A stretch of 64,000 nt of DNA from assembly GCF_021568285.1 (NCBI RefSeq), contig NZ_JAKGTQ010000003.1, forward strand, positions 124,001 to 188,000, in the 5' to 3' direction. The notes beneath the pieces were generated by a model that had not been told where the DNA came from, ran no database searches, and saw only the letters and a list, made by a program, of their open reading frames with translations. Shown piece after piece: positions 25,984 to 35,639 of the stretch (within the stretch, counting starts at the first letter, position 1; every line of letters begins with the position of its first letter). The DNA is from Rheinheimera sp. UJ63 (lineage in GTDB: Bacteria > Pseudomonadota > Gammaproteobacteria > Enterobacterales > Alteromonadaceae). The position numbers were made by a program, and so were the translations under genes.

Positions 25984-28559
25984 TAATACCCTCTATTATT
26001 TGGCGCAGGTACCACGACTTCGCGATTACCATTGTGTCCCGGCGCACTGACAACGCCACTACTTTCCATTTGTTCTACTAACCGTGCAGCACGGTTATAA
26101 CCGATCCGAAACTTGCGCTGTACGCCAGAGACCGAAGCTCGACGGGATTCGATAACAAAGGCAACCGCCTGATCATATAAAGGATCCGATTCGCCATCTT
26201 CCGTTTCGAGTGTTTCACCAGGCAATAAGTTCTCTTCGGTCGTTTCGCCAATTAAAATCTCAGCAATATATTGAGGTTTGCCGCGTTTTTTCCAATCTGC
26301 GACAACCGCATGAACTTCATGATCATCAACAAAAGCACCATGCACCCGTGTTGGCACACCGGAGCCAGGCGGTAAATACAACATATCGCCCTGCCCTAAT
26401 AAGCTTTCGGCCCCTTGCTGATCCAGAATGGTACGCGAGTCAATTTTTGACGACACCTGAAAGGCAATGCGCGTAGGAATGTTGGCTTTAATTAAGCCGG
26501 TGATCACATCCACAGAAGGACGCTGTGTCGCCAGGATTAAATGGATACCGGCCGCTCGGGCTTTTTGCGCAATACGAGCAATCAGCTCTTCCACTTTTTT
26601 ACCGACAATCATCATCATGTCGGCAAATTCATCGATTACCACGACAATAGCCGGTAACTTCTCTAATAATGGCGCTTCAGTGCGCATATCATCAGAGGGT
26701 TTCCATAGCGGGTCTTTTAGTGGCTCGCCTTCGGCAGCCGCTTCTTTAACTTTAAGGTTGTAGCCTTTTAAGTTACGCACACCTAAGGCTGACATTAACT
26801 TATAGCGACGTTCCATTTCACCCACACACCAACGCAGGCCATTGGCGGCGTCTTTCATGTCGGTAACCACTTCGGTTAATAAATGCGGAATACCTTCGTA
26901 AATCGACAATTCCAACATTTTGGGATCAATCATTAAGAAGCGCACATCATCAGGAGTTGATTTGTATAACAAACTACAAATCATCACGTTAACCCCTACT
27001 GATTTACCCGAGCCGGTTGTACCGGCCACTAATAAATGCGGCATTTTGGCTAAGTCGGCCACCACTGATTTACCGGCGATATCTTTGCCTAACACCATGG
27101 TTAAAGCTGATTTGGACTCCGTGAAAATCTCATCGCCAATCACTTCAGATAAACGCACAATTTCCCGATGCTGGTTCGGTAACTCTAAACCGATAAAGCT
27201 TTTACCTGGGATAACTTCCACAACACGAACACTGATTGCGGATAATGAACGTGCTAAATCTTTGGCTAAACCCGTAATTTTACTCACTTTAACCCCAGGG
27301 GCTAAGTCTAATTCAAAACGGGTGACGACTGGGCCAGGGTGAACACCGACCACTTGCGCTTCAACATTAAAATCTAATAGCTTGGCTTCAACTAAGCGCG
27401 ACACACGCTCTAAATCGGCGGGGTCAATCGGATTAATCGCTTTATCGGGGCGATCCAATAAGGCTAAAGACGGTAACTCTTCCAGCGAGTGCGCGACTTC
27501 TTCACTGTCATCAACCGCGTCATCCTCTTCTGGCGGGAACTGCATCAACGGATCCAGTTCTTCCTCTTGCTGCATATATTTGAAGGTGCTGGTAACATGT
27601 TCTGCATCAAAGGGATCATCCACCGCACTAAAAGACAGTTGATCATCCGCCAAGGTGTCAACACTGTAATAAGCTTTGCTTTCAGTTCGTTCATTCAATG
27701 GCCGGATAGGCAGCGGCTCTTTGCGTTTAATGGCTGGCACATCATCATCACTAAAAGAGAAATGCGGATCGACACTTTCAGGCGGCTCGCTAAAATCAAT
27801 ATCATCGTCAATCGGCTCAGGCATCCGAGTAATACGCGCGCGTTTGGCGATGGCTTTGGTAGGTGGCGCGAGCTCTTCTTCTCGTTCCAGTTCAGCTTTG
27901 CGCTCGGCATTGGCCGCTCGCCGCTCGGCCAAGAATTGAGGAAAATTCAGCACAAGATTAAACAGGGCAAAACATTGTGCGCCTAAATAATCCGCCACGG
28001 TTAGCCAAGAAATACCGGTTAATAAAGTCAAGCCGGTGGCAAAGGCGCACAGTAATAACAGGCTGGTGCCAATAAAATTAAAATACGGCAGCAAATTACC
28101 GCTGATCCGATCGCCTAACACGCCACCGGAAGAGAAATAATAAATATCATTGAAATTCATGCTACTAATGGCTGTTGCCGCACACAGTGTCAACAACACA
28201 CCAAATAAACGTAAGCCTAGAATTAAATAATCGAGTTGTAATAAGTCATGGTAGCGCTTAAACAACAGATAACCGGTTAACGCCACCACAAAAGGCAGCA
28301 AATAGGCTACCCAGCCAAAACTGACCAACAACACATCGGCTAACCAAGCGCCACTGCGCCCAGCATAATTATTAATTTGTTGATGATAGCCTGTTTGTGA
28401 CCAGCTCGGATCGGCTGGGTCAAAAGACAACAGTGACAGCAACATAAAAAGTGCCAGGCCAGAAAAAACAATCAGCCCCACTTCTAATAATCGCTGTACT
28501 CCATTTAACGTGAAAAACACTTTGCTTTGCAAAAGAGAGGCCCCTAAATTCGTCATCAC
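25983..28559 (-). CDS. ftsK: DNA translocase FtsK
   Basis: Septum-located DNA pump that clears chromosome dimers and activates XerCD recombination at dif. The 858-aa protein has four or five N-terminal membrane helices (about 25-190) and a charged linker (about 200-385) much shorter than in E. coli. The RecA-like motor follows, with Walker [13 protein letters not shown] (about residue 510) and Walker [15 protein letters not shown], and finally the C-terminal winged-helix gamma domain ([20 protein letters not shown]) that reads KOPS sequences. Co-translated with lolA. Confidence 0.96.
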   Translation of the reverse strand: MMTNLGASLLQSKVFFTLNGVQRLLEVGLIVFSGLALFMLLSLLSFDPADPSWSQTGYHQQINNYAGRSGAWLADVLLVSFGWVAYLLPFVVALTGYLLFKRYHDLLQLDYLILGLRLFGVLLTLCAATAISSMNFNDIYYFSSGGVLGDRISGNLLPYFNFIGTSLLLLCAFATGLTLLTGISWLTVADYLGAQCFALFNLVLNFPQFLAERRAANAERKAELEREEELAPPTKAIAKRARITRMPEPIDDDIDFSEPPESVDPHFSFSDDDVPAIKRKEPLPIRPLNERTESKAYYSVDTLADDQLSFSAVDDPFDAEHVTSTFKYMQQEEELDPLMQFPPEEDDAVDDSEEVAHSLEELPSLALLDRPDKAINPIDPADLERVSRLVEAKLLDFNVEAQVVGVHPGPVVTRFELDLAPGVKVSKITGLAKDLARSLSAISVRVVEVIPGKSFIGLELPNQHREIVRLSEVIGDEIFTESKSALTMVLGKDIAGKSVVADLAKMPHLLVAGTTGSGKSVGVNVMICSLLYKSTPDDVRFLMIDPKMLELSIYEGIPHLLTEVVTDMKDAANGLRWCVGEMERRYKLMSALGVRNLKGYNLKVKEAAAEGEPLKDPLWKPSDDMRTEAPLLEKLPAIVVVIDEFADMMMIVGKKVEELIARIAQKARAAGIHLILATQRPSVDVITGLIKANIPTRIAFQVSSKIDSRTILDQQGAESLLGQGDMLYLPPGSGVPTRVHGAFVDDHEVHAVVADWKKRGKPQYIAEILIGETTEENLLPGETLETEDGESDPLYDQAVAFVIESRRASVSGVQRKFRIGYNRAARLVEQMESSGVVSAPGHNGNREVVVPAPNNRGY

Positions 28560-28733
28560 ACTTGGCTACGCAACGCCGGTTTCATACCATGAATTGCCAC
28601 TAGCGCTCAGTCACGACTGCCTGTCGCCACTGACGCGACTAGGTTACCAGAGCTGGGGTAAAAGTGCATCTATGTCAAACATAGCGTAACGGCTTTTCGC
28701 TGAATGATAGCTGTATAAAGCCAATAACTTAGC

Positions 28734-29219
28734 TTAAACCATCGGCACAAAACTACTTTGTTTCACCTCTTCCATCACCACATAGGTACGGCTTTCGCGC
28801 ACACTGGGTAAACGGAGTAAGGTTTCCCCTAATAACTCTCGGTATGCCGCCATATTAGCAACACGGGTTTTCAGTAAAAAATCGAAGCTACCCGATACCA
28901 AATGACACTCTTGGATCTCTGATAACTTTTGCACCGCTTTACTGAACTCATCAAAGTCTTCCGGCGAGGTTTTGCTTAGCGTTATTTCAACAAAAACCAA
29001 CAACGCGGCCCCCACTTTGTGTGGGTCAACTTGCGCGGTATAGCCCAAGATATAACCTTCAGATTCTAGCTTTCGTACTCGCTCTAAACAGGGCGTAGGA
29101 CTAAGCCCTACCCTTCTGGCCAATTCCACGTTGGCTAAACGACCATCGAGTTGTAATTCGACTAATATTTTTCGATCAATCCTATCTAACTTCTTAATAC
29201 TCTTACTTAAAGAATACAT
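28734..29219 (-). CDS. lrp: Leucine-responsive regulatory protein, Lrp/AsnC family
   Basis: Global feast/famine DNA-binding regulator. The start is taken at ATG 29219 (MYSLSKSIKKLDRIDRKIL, 161 aa), as in Lrp; the open frame extends 15 codons upstream without similarity. The N-terminal winged helix-turn-helix includes NVELARRVGLSPTPCLERV, and the C-terminal RAM effector domain includes IQECHLVSGSFDFLLKTRV and RTYVVMEEVKQS. It is close enough to E. coli Lrp to be called Lrp rather than a specific AsnC homologue. Divergent from ald, which it may regulate, as Lrp-type activators do for other ald genes. Confidence 0.92.
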   Translation of the reverse strand: MYSLSKSIKKLDRIDRKILVELQLDGRLANVELARRVGLSPTPCLERVRKLESEGYILGYTAQVDPHKVGAALLVFVEITLSKTSPEDFDEFSKAVQKLSEIQECHLVSGSFDFLLKTRVANMAAYRELLGETLLRLPSVRESRTYVVMEEVKQSSFVPMV

Positions 29220-29353
29220 AGCAGCATAAAATCCCGACTTATAACCATAAACAGCATATTGCACTATTTAGCAAACTTAAAACAAGCAGTAATTCTGGTT
29301 TTTTGCCGCTATACTTCCTAAAAATATTACTCAACTGAACCAAGGTGAAACAT

Positions 29354-30472
29354 ATGATTATCGGTGTACCTAAAGAAATCAAAAACCATGAATACCGTGT
29401 CGGCATGACGCCAGCAAGCGTTCGCGAACTGATTGGCCATGGCCACAGCGTGTTGGTTGAACAACAAGCCGGTATGGGTATCGGTTTTACCGATGAAGAT
29501 TATCAAGCTGCCGGTGCTTCTGTATTAGCGACTGCGGCTGACGTGTTCGCACAAGCAGACATGATTGTAAAAGTAAAAGAGCCACAAGCCGTTGAACGTG
29601 CCATGTTACGTGATGGCCAAATTCTGTTCACTTACCTGCACTTAGCGCCGGATCCAGAACAAACTGCTGATTTAATCAATTCAAAAGCGGTTTGTATCGC
29701 TTATGAAACAGTCACCGATAATAAAGGCGGTTTACCGTTATTAGCGCCTATGTCAGAAGTGGCTGGCCGCATGTCAATTCAAGCCGGTGCTCGTGCTTTA
29801 GAAAAATCTTGTGCTGGTCGCGGTATGTTATTAGGCGGTGTACCAGGTGTTGCACCCGCTAAAGTCGTGGTTGTCGGTGGCGGTATGGTGGGTACTAACG
29901 CGGCGCAAATGGCCTTAGGTTTAGGTGCCGATGTTACCGTACTTGATCGTAATGTGGATGTATTACGCCGCATTAACGCTCAGTTCAACGGCGCAGTTAA
30001 GGCCATTTACTCAACGGCTGATGCCTTAGAGCAAGAAGTCTTAGCCGCTGATTTAGTGATTGGTGGTGTATTAGTTCCAGGCGCAGCCGCGCCTAAGCTG
30101 ATTACCCGTGACCATATCAAACGCATGAAGCCAGGCTCAGCTATTGTTGATGTGGCGATTGACCAAGGCGGTTGTGTGGAAACCTCAAAACCCACTACCC
30201 ATGCCGATCCAACTTATATTGTTGATGAAGTTGTGCATTACTGTGTTGCGAACATGCCAGGTGCGGTACCACGTACCTCTACTTTCGCCTTGAACAATGC
30301 CACCCTGCCTTTCATTATTCGTTTGGCGAACAAAGGCTACAAAAAAGCCTTACAAGATGACAAGCATCTGTTAGCGGGTCTAAACGTGTACCGTGGCTTA
30401 GTAACCAACGAAAGTGTTGCTGACGCGTTAAAACTGGCTTACGTAGCGCCAGAAACCGCTATTGGTGCCTAA
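29354..30472 (+). CDS. ald: Alanine dehydrogenase
   Basis: NAD-dependent enzyme that interconverts L-alanine and pyruvate plus ammonia. The start at ATG 29354 (MIIGVPKEIKNHEYRVG, 372 aa) has AAGGTG 7 nt upstream and fits the usual 371-372 aa; the GTG at 29345 lies in the ribosome-binding site. The active-site Lys near residue 74 (IVKVKEPQ) and His near 95 (FTYLHLAPD) are present, as is the Rossmann motif VVVVGGGMVGTNAAQMALGL. It is divergently transcribed from lrp and ends with a strong terminator. Confidence 0.96.
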   Translation: MIIGVPKEIKNHEYRVGMTPASVRELIGHGHSVLVEQQAGMGIGFTDEDYQAAGASVLATAADVFAQADMIVKVKEPQAVERAMLRDGQILFTYLHLAPDPEQTADLINSKAVCIAYETVTDNKGGLPLLAPMSEVAGRMSIQAGARALEKSCAGRGMLLGGVPGVAPAKVVVVGGGMVGTNAAQMALGLGADVTVLDRNVDVLRRINAQFNGAVKAIYSTADALEQEVLAADLVIGGVLVPGAAAPKLITRDHIKRMKPGSAIVDVAIDQGGCVETSKPTTHADPTYIVDEVVHYCVANMPGAVPRTSTFALNNATLPFIIRLANKGYKKALQDDKHLLAGLNVYRGLVTNESVADALKLAYVAPETAIGA

Positions 30473-30499
30473 TTAGCGTTGCCTTTAGTCTGAGCAAAC

Positions 30500-30526
30500 A
30501 GCCGGTATTTTTTACCGGCTTTTTTA
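30500..30526 (+). terminator. Intrinsic terminator of ald
   Basis: Stem AGCCGGTA/TACCGGCT (30500-30507 with 30513-30520), 5-nt loop, then a T run. Confidence 0.9.
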
Positions 30527-30582
30527 TTTCTGCTTGTTTTAACGATTTATTATCCGATAAAGCTATACATTCCGCTCAGACC

Positions 30583-30766
30583 TGTTATAGTGCTTTCCGG
30601 CCTGTAGTACAGACCTATGTAACAACTTGTTTTTGAAAACTTCGCTACACAGCTTCGCTTGTAAGTCATGTCCTGAAGATTCACGCACGTTTGGCCACAT
30701 AAGTAACAGTCAGGCTAAAAGCGCATTTCGCGTTAAATAACTTTTTAAAATTTTTAGGAGTCTCTC
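30583..30766 (+). promoter_or_regulatory. Extended -10 promoter and long leader of the cold-shock gene
   Basis: TGTTATAGT (30583-30591) is an extended -10 element; no good -35 is seen, which fits an extended -10 promoter. Initiation near 30598 would give a leader of about 170 nt before the ATG at 30767. Long structured leaders are the hallmark of cspA-type genes, where they stabilise and expose the mRNA in the cold. The promoter call is inferred from sequence alone. Confidence 0.5.
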
Positions 30767-30976
30767 ATGGCTAAAGTAACTGGTGTAGTAAAGTGGTTCA
30801 ACGCAGATAAAGGTTTCGGTTTCATCACTCAAGACAACGGCGGCGCTGACGCTTTCGTTCACTTCCGTGCTATCCAAACTGAAGGTTACAAAACCTTAAA
30901 CGAAGGCCAACGTGTTGCCTTCGAAATCGAACAAGGCCAAAAAGGCCCACAAGCTGCTAACGTAACTGTACTGTAA
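30767..30976 (+). CDS. Cold-shock protein, CspA family
   Basis: A 69-aa single cold-shock domain, an RNA chaperone. RNP1 is KGFGFITQ (residues 15-22) and RNP2 is DAFVHF (residues 29-34), where the usual V or I is replaced by A. The C-terminal [10 protein letters not shown] is typical. AGGAG lies 6 nt before the ATG. The codon choice is markedly biased toward preferred codons, which suggests high expression. Which CspA paralogue it is cannot be told from one gene. Confidence 0.94.
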   Translation: MAKVTGVVKWFNADKGFGFITQDNGGADAFVHFRAIQTEGYKTLNEGQRVAFEIEQGQKGPQAANVTVL

Positions 30977-31015
30977 TAGTACTTTTATAAAGCGCTTCTC
31001 GATTTGAGATAGTAT

Positions 31016-31042
31016 AAAAGGTCAGCTTGCTGGCCTTTTTTG
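31016..31042 (+). terminator. Intrinsic terminator of the cold-shock gene
   Basis: AAAAGGTCAGC pairs with GCTGGCCTTTT through one G-U pair and runs into six Ts. Confidence 0.85.
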
Positions 31043-31151
31043 TTTCTGCCATTCCTGTTTCTACTCACCTCGTTTGTTTGCTGTTGTTTTCTCTGATTTT
31101 TTATATTGCCCTGTTCTGCATTCTCGCATTCTGCTGGTTAATCGCATTCAG

Positions 31152-31380
31152 CAAGACCCTTAACGTTTTCGCCGTTGGCGAGATACTTTCTTTTGCGTCG
31201 CCAAAAGAACGTATCCAAAGAAAATGCGACCCCACTTCCGCTCGAAAGCCCAACTGCTCATGCGCTGTCCAAGGCGAAAACATCACTCGCGCTATGCTTC
31301 GTCGCCGCACTCAAACACCCGTTTTCTTAAAACCTTGGCCAACGATGATCAGTCGGCTCGCGCTAAGGGGAATAAAAGCC
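31152..31380 (+). repeat. Long intergenic hairpin repeat, copy 1
   Basis: About 229 bp starting CAAGACCCTTAACGTTTTCG and ending CTAAGGGGAATAAAA. It is nearly identical to copy 2 (33521-33751) and in the same orientation. It contains an inverted repeat, ATACTTTCTTTTG (31183-31195) facing CAAAAGAACGTAT (31202-31214), with one mismatch. Open frames inside are by-products of the repeat and have no support as genes. It lies downstream of the PAS histidine kinase gene, seen from that gene's strand. Confidence 0.9.
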
Positions 31381-31590
31381 TGAACAGTAATGGCTTTAGC
31401 AAATACCAAGTATGTTCAACTGATACTTGCGCAACTCTCTTAATCAAGCCCTAACCTATTTACGGATTAATGTGCACGATGATTTGGAAGCCACAGAAAA
31501 TTTTGAACTCTAACTGTCTTGTAAAAGCTGGGAAGTCCAGAGTTGCATTTTGAGCAGCGACTTACTGAGATACATTTAGCGGGTTTTGCT

Positions 31591-33420
31591 TTAGTTTATG
31601 GGCAGTAAAATCCAAAAGGTACTACCTTGCCCCTCCACGGATTCATAACCAATATGGCCATTCATTCCTTCAATCAGAGCCTTGCTGATGGCAAGCCCTA
31701 AACCTGAACCTTTGACGCTTCTGATGTTACCTGAATCCGCTTGTGAAAATTTTTCAAATACGTGTGGTACAAACGCTTCTGAAATGCCAATACCCTTATC
31801 TTCGACAGAAATTTTTGCATAACCGTCTGTAATCGTGGCTTGAACTTTGACAGGGTATTTAGCCAATGAAAACTTGATTGCATTGGAAAGCAAATTAATA
31901 ACCACTTGTATAAAACGATGTTCATCAACGTTGACAACAGCTTGAGCTGCAGCAGGAGAAAAATCCTTAATAAGCAGATGCTCACTATAATGAGCTACTG
32001 AATTGATGGCTTGCTCAATCAGGTCAACTAGTTGATGTGGTATAAGATTGTACGTCATTCTGCCTTCAGAGATTTTTTCTATATCGAGCAGATCATTGAC
32101 TAAAAAGGCCAGTCGTTCAGTATTCTCTTGAGCTATATTTAGTAAATAACTGACCTTAGCAGGTAGAGATTGCGTTGAGAGCAATTTGCCAGACAAAATC
32201 AACTTAATGCTGCCTAAAATTGACGTTAGCGGTGTTCGAAGTTCGTGGCTGACCGTTGAGATAAACTCGTTTTTTAAGCGTTCAACGTGTTTTCGCTCAC
32301 TAATATCAATTATTTGTGAAACAAAATATAGTACCTTGCTGTCTTCGGCTCTCACGGTTGAGACACACAGAATTGCATCGATAAAATGCCCCTGTTTATG
32401 GCGATATCGCTTCTCCATCTGATAGCTTTCTCGTTTTCCATCGATGGTCTCATATAAGAGTTCTAGGTCGGCTTGAAGATCGTCCGGATGGGTAATATCT
32501 TGAAATGTCAGTCGTAAAAATTCAGCTTCGGTATAACCCAGCATGTTAGAAAGGGCTGGGTTCACTTTTAACCATTGACCTTCAGTGGACACTAATGCCA
32601 TGCCGATACCGGAATGATAAAAGCTGTTACTAAACGTATCTTCAACAACGCGCAACTTTTCCTGATAAGAGGCAAGTTGGCTTATATCCTGTCGAGTCCC
32701 GATAAGCGAATCGTAAGAGCCATTTTTGGTTAAATCAAACAGCTTTGCTCTATCAACCACCCAAATGTACTTACCCGTCTTGCGCATTACCCGATAATGC
32801 ATCTCGTAAGAGTGTGCCGCCATCTTAGTGCAAGCTTCAAGCTGCTTTATTGCCAAATCTTTATCGGCAGGATGGATTAAGTCTAACCATTGTTTAAATG
32901 AAAAAGGGGTTAGATCTTCTAGGGTAAAACCGAGCATTTCTGCCCATCGCTTATCAATGCGCATCTCATCTTTGTGCAAGTTCCACTCCCAGACAGCAGC
33001 ATTTGCACCATCAATAATTGCCTCCATCCTGGTTCTGGCATCAACCAATTGCTGAATAGGGCTGCCTTCAGGAATAATAAAGATCACGTCACCCTGGCTA
33101 TTTTTTACTGGCCTTAAACTAAATAATATCGTGGTGCGAGCGCCGTCTTTAATTAGAACTTCTGCTTCGTAGGTAACGGCCTGTCCTGAAACCGCTTTTG
33201 CAAAGTTTTCGCGCAAGCGTTCACGTTCTAAGGTTGAGGATTGCCACCAATAACAATCCCAGAAGTACTTACCAATGACATCGTCATGTGTAATACCCGC
33301 AACTTCAACGGCAGTATTATTTGCTTCAAGCAACACGCCGTCGGTGTTTAAAAAACCAATAAAGGTAAAGGTGGAGTTAAAGATGCCGCGAAATTTGTCA
33401 GAAAGCTCAATAGGAGTCAT
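31591..33420 (-). CDS. Orphan cytoplasmic PAS-domain sensor histidine kinase
   Basis: A 609-aa kinase with no membrane segment. Three PAS domains occupy about residues 8-120, 125-245 and 255-380; the last two end in PAC-like stretches (YDSLIGTRQDISQ, VLYFVSQIIDISERK). The HisKA domain has the H-box FISTVSHELRTPLTSI near residue 395. The ATPase domain has the N-box VVINLLSNAIKFS, G1 DKGIGI, F-box FEKFSQAD and G2 GSGLGLAI, all intact. No response regulator gene is adjacent, so the partner is unknown. The gene is bounded on both sides by near-identical direct repeats, which suggests recent insertion or exchange. Confidence 0.9.
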   Translation of the reverse strand: MTPIELSDKFRGIFNSTFTFIGFLNTDGVLLEANNTAVEVAGITHDDVIGKYFWDCYWWQSSTLERERLRENFAKAVSGQAVTYEAEVLIKDGARTTILFSLRPVKNSQGDVIFIIPEGSPIQQLVDARTRMEAIIDGANAAVWEWNLHKDEMRIDKRWAEMLGFTLEDLTPFSFKQWLDLIHPADKDLAIKQLEACTKMAAHSYEMHYRVMRKTGKYIWVVDRAKLFDLTKNGSYDSLIGTRQDISQLASYQEKLRVVEDTFSNSFYHSGIGMALVSTEGQWLKVNPALSNMLGYTEAEFLRLTFQDITHPDDLQADLELLYETIDGKRESYQMEKRYRHKQGHFIDAILCVSTVRAEDSKVLYFVSQIIDISERKHVERLKNEFISTVSHELRTPLTSILGSIKLILSGKLLSTQSLPAKVSYLLNIAQENTERLAFLVNDLLDIEKISEGRMTYNLIPHQLVDLIEQAINSVAHYSEHLLIKDFSPAAAQAVVNVDEHRFIQVVINLLSNAIKFSLAKYPVKVQATITDGYAKISVEDKGIGISEAFVPHVFEKFSQADSGNIRSVKGSGLGLAISKALIEGMNGHIGYESVEGQGSTFWILLPIN

Positions 33421-33520
33421 AGTTTAAATCTTTAACTTTCTAATTAAGTTAAGAGCTTAGCTGACTGGGTTCTCCAGAGCAATGTGTTTACAACGAAAGC
33501 GTAGCTTCAGGATCAGATAC

Positions 33521-33751
33521 CAAGACCCTTAACGTTTTCGCCGTTGGCGAGATACTTTCTTTTGCGTCGCCAAAAGAAAGTATCCAAAGAAAATGCGACC
33601 CCACTTCCGCTCGAAAGCCCAACTGCTCATGCGCTGTCCAAGGCGAAAACGTAACTCGCGCGGCGCTACCGTCGCCGCACTCAAACACCCGTTTTCTTAA
33701 AACCTTGGCCAACGATGATCAGTCGGCTCGCTCTAAGGGGAATAAAAAGCC
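33521..33751 (+). repeat. Long intergenic hairpin repeat, copy 2
   Basis: About 231 bp, near-identical to copy 1. Its central inverted repeat is perfect: ATACTTTCTTTTG (33552-33564) and CAAAAGAAAGTAT (33571-33583), with a 6-nt loop. The left flank (33501-33520, GTAGCTTCAGGATCAGATAC) recurs in diverged form before copy 3. It fills the 402-bp space between the kinase and metallopeptidase genes. Confidence 0.92.
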
Positions 33752-33822
33752 AGAGCGGTATTCGCTTAGCTGAATAGCTTGTTTGTGCCAAAAGCAGAAG
33801 TTTACAAGTGTTTAATGCCACT

Positions 33823-35190
33823 TTAGTGGTTGCTATCAAAAGGTGTAATTTTTGAAAAATAATTGGACTCAATAACTTCAAGTAATGCTCTATCATTTAA
33901 TACATCACCTAAGGTTTTTATTAGAAAGTCATAATCAGTAAATTCGCTTTCAACCGTAAGTAATTTATTTATCCATCTCCACATATTCTCCTCACCAATA
34001 ACATGTTCCAATTTGATCCAATTAGTCGGGGCATATGTGTAAAAGTACAAGTTTCTATCACCATAGCCACTTGAAGATTTTATTTCGCTAATCGGTATCA
34101 GTTTGGCATTTATTAACTCTTTAAGTTTATTGTCGACGATGTTGTTAAAGACATCTTCACCGATCAATTCTTTTGTAAGTTTTAGAGATATATATTCTGA
34201 GAATGACTCTGACAACATATCACCCAGTTCAGAATTGAACTTTCTATAAGTACCAAAATAATAATGCGCTAATTCGTGTGCTATAAAAGGCTTGAACCAA
34301 TTAGATTTTTCGTCATTTATTAAATCACTTAATCCGCCTTCTGGGTGACCTACATTAACAATGCTAGGGTATGCTACAAAAAGCCAACTGTTATTTTTAG
34401 AGATTGGTGTTGTATGTATGAATACGACACTATCACCATATGGCAGATTTAGTTTTTCTTGATAAAATTTTTCAAATGATGAGATAACGTTACCAAAATC
34501 AACCATTTGCTCATTGGAAAGTCCTGTATTTAAGAAGTAGCTGCCATTTGATTTTTCTATTTCGAAATCACCTGCAAATAGCATTAATTCCACAGGATTT
34601 TCGCTAATAAACTTACCTGCTTTGCCTGAAACTGGCGAGCTACCGTTCAGGTAAATTGATTTACAATCAGTACATTTAACCTCAATGTCATATGTCACGG
34701 AATCAAACCTGACATCCTTATCAATGTCATAAAGGACTGGATACCACGATGCTTGCATCCCGTCGGATCTTAATGTTTTTCCGTTAAATGCAATATTTCC
34801 TTTCCAGTCACCATGTTGGCTTGCTTTATCCATATCTGAAATCACAGGAAATTTACCTGTATACTTAAAGCTTAGTGACTTCGGGAGAAACTTTTCTTTA
34901 CCACTATTATCAGGAAGATAGTATCCGAAGCTTTCGTATGAATATTCTTCATTGTATTTTTTCCGGAAAGCATAATTGAAGCTATCGTCTTTATCTCTAA
35001 AGTATTCAATGTTTAAACCAGAGTTAATAAAGATGTAGTAATTTTTGATTTTTGGGATGTTGCTGAGTTTTAGTTCAGCTTCAATTGTTCCCTTCTCAAT
35101 TGAAAGGATTAAAGTACCAGATAGTTTAAGGGGTTCTGCAAATGCTGATGTTGAGAATAATACAAGAATAAAAAATAATGTGTTTTTCAT
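33823..35190 (-). CDS. Secreted M1-like (gluzincin) metallopeptidase
   Basis: A 455-aa secreted protein with signal peptide MKNTLFFILVLFSTSAFA. The zinc motif is HELAHYYFG, followed 18 residues after the second His by the third ligand Glu in MLSESFSEYI. This is exactly the HExxH-x18-E spacing of M1-family gluzincins. No clear aminopeptidase GxMEN motif is seen, so it is a distant relative with unknown substrate. The start at 35190 has GGA nearby; an in-frame ATG five codons upstream (35205) is the alternative. The gene is visibly AT-rich, with codon use unlike its neighbours, and lies between copies of the hairpin repeat, so recent acquisition is likely. Confidence 0.8.
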   Translation of the reverse strand: MKNTLFFILVLFSTSAFAEPLKLSGTLILSIEKGTIEAELKLSNIPKIKNYYIFINSGLNIEYFRDKDDSFNYAFRKKYNEEYSYESFGYYLPDNSGKEKFLPKSLSFKYTGKFPVISDMDKASQHGDWKGNIAFNGKTLRSDGMQASWYPVLYDIDKDVRFDSVTYDIEVKCTDCKSIYLNGSSPVSGKAGKFISENPVELMLFAGDFEIEKSNGSYFLNTGLSNEQMVDFGNVISSFEKFYQEKLNLPYGDSVVFIHTTPISKNNSWLFVAYPSIVNVGHPEGGLSDLINDEKSNWFKPFIAHELAHYYFGTYRKFNSELGDMLSESFSEYISLKLTKELIGEDVFNNIVDNKLKELINAKLIPISEIKSSSGYGDRNLYFYTYAPTNWIKLEHVIGEENMWRWINKLLTVESEFTDYDFLIKTLGDVLNDRALLEVIESNYFSKITPFDSNH

Positions 35191-35448
35191 AAACGTCCAT
35201 TTCATGCGGGTATTTTAGTAAACTGAGGTAAGTCAAACCTGAAAATATTTGCCTAATTTTCTCATCTTGTCTCAGGCTTCCATACGCACTTTTAGCTGAT
35301 AGGCAACAAAGTGTCAATTATGGGTTTATAAAGCTCATAATCTTAAATGCGATTGCTGATAATTTTTAGTACTTACGAAAGATTGTTTATCTCTCTTAGA
35401 TGCCGGTCTGCTGAGTAAGAAATCAGTGGTAGCTTCGGGGTTAGATAA

Positions 35449-35566
35449 CAAGACCCTTAACGTTTTCGCCGAAGGCGAAAACGTTGTTTACTTATAAGTT
35501 ATTGAAGATATGCGCATAGACATTTTGGTGCGGCAGGTATTTCTGTTGATCGCTCAAAGCAGTAAT
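35449..35566. repeat. Hairpin repeat, copy 3 (end-to-end fusion remnant)
   Basis: It begins like copies 1 and 2 (CAAGACCCTTAACGTTTTCGCC), but after GAA it turns into the inverted outer end found at copy 4 (GGCGAAAACGTTGTTTA...), producing a perfect 12-bp inverted repeat (35459-35470 with 35474-35485). The stretch 35474-35566 is about three-quarters identical to 35808-35900. The core of the element is missing. Confidence 0.75.
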
Positions 35567-35639
35567 AATCTTAAAACCGAAATACGCCTTAACCTGATAT
35601 GCTTTTAAATCCCATTACGTTGCAAGCCGTGCAAGTTTG

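Noticed and set aside
31027-31454. Open frames inside repeat copy 1 and the same frame in copy 2 (33488-33712)
   Set aside because: They exist only because the repeat is conserved; they lack ribosome-binding sites and run through the hairpin. Similar frames appear wherever the repeat occurs.
31152-33751. Repeat copies as integron attC sites
   Set aside because: The layout is cassette-like, but the RYYYAAC and GTTRRRY core boxes are not found at the ends, the unit is longer than typical attC, and no integrase gene is present in the window.
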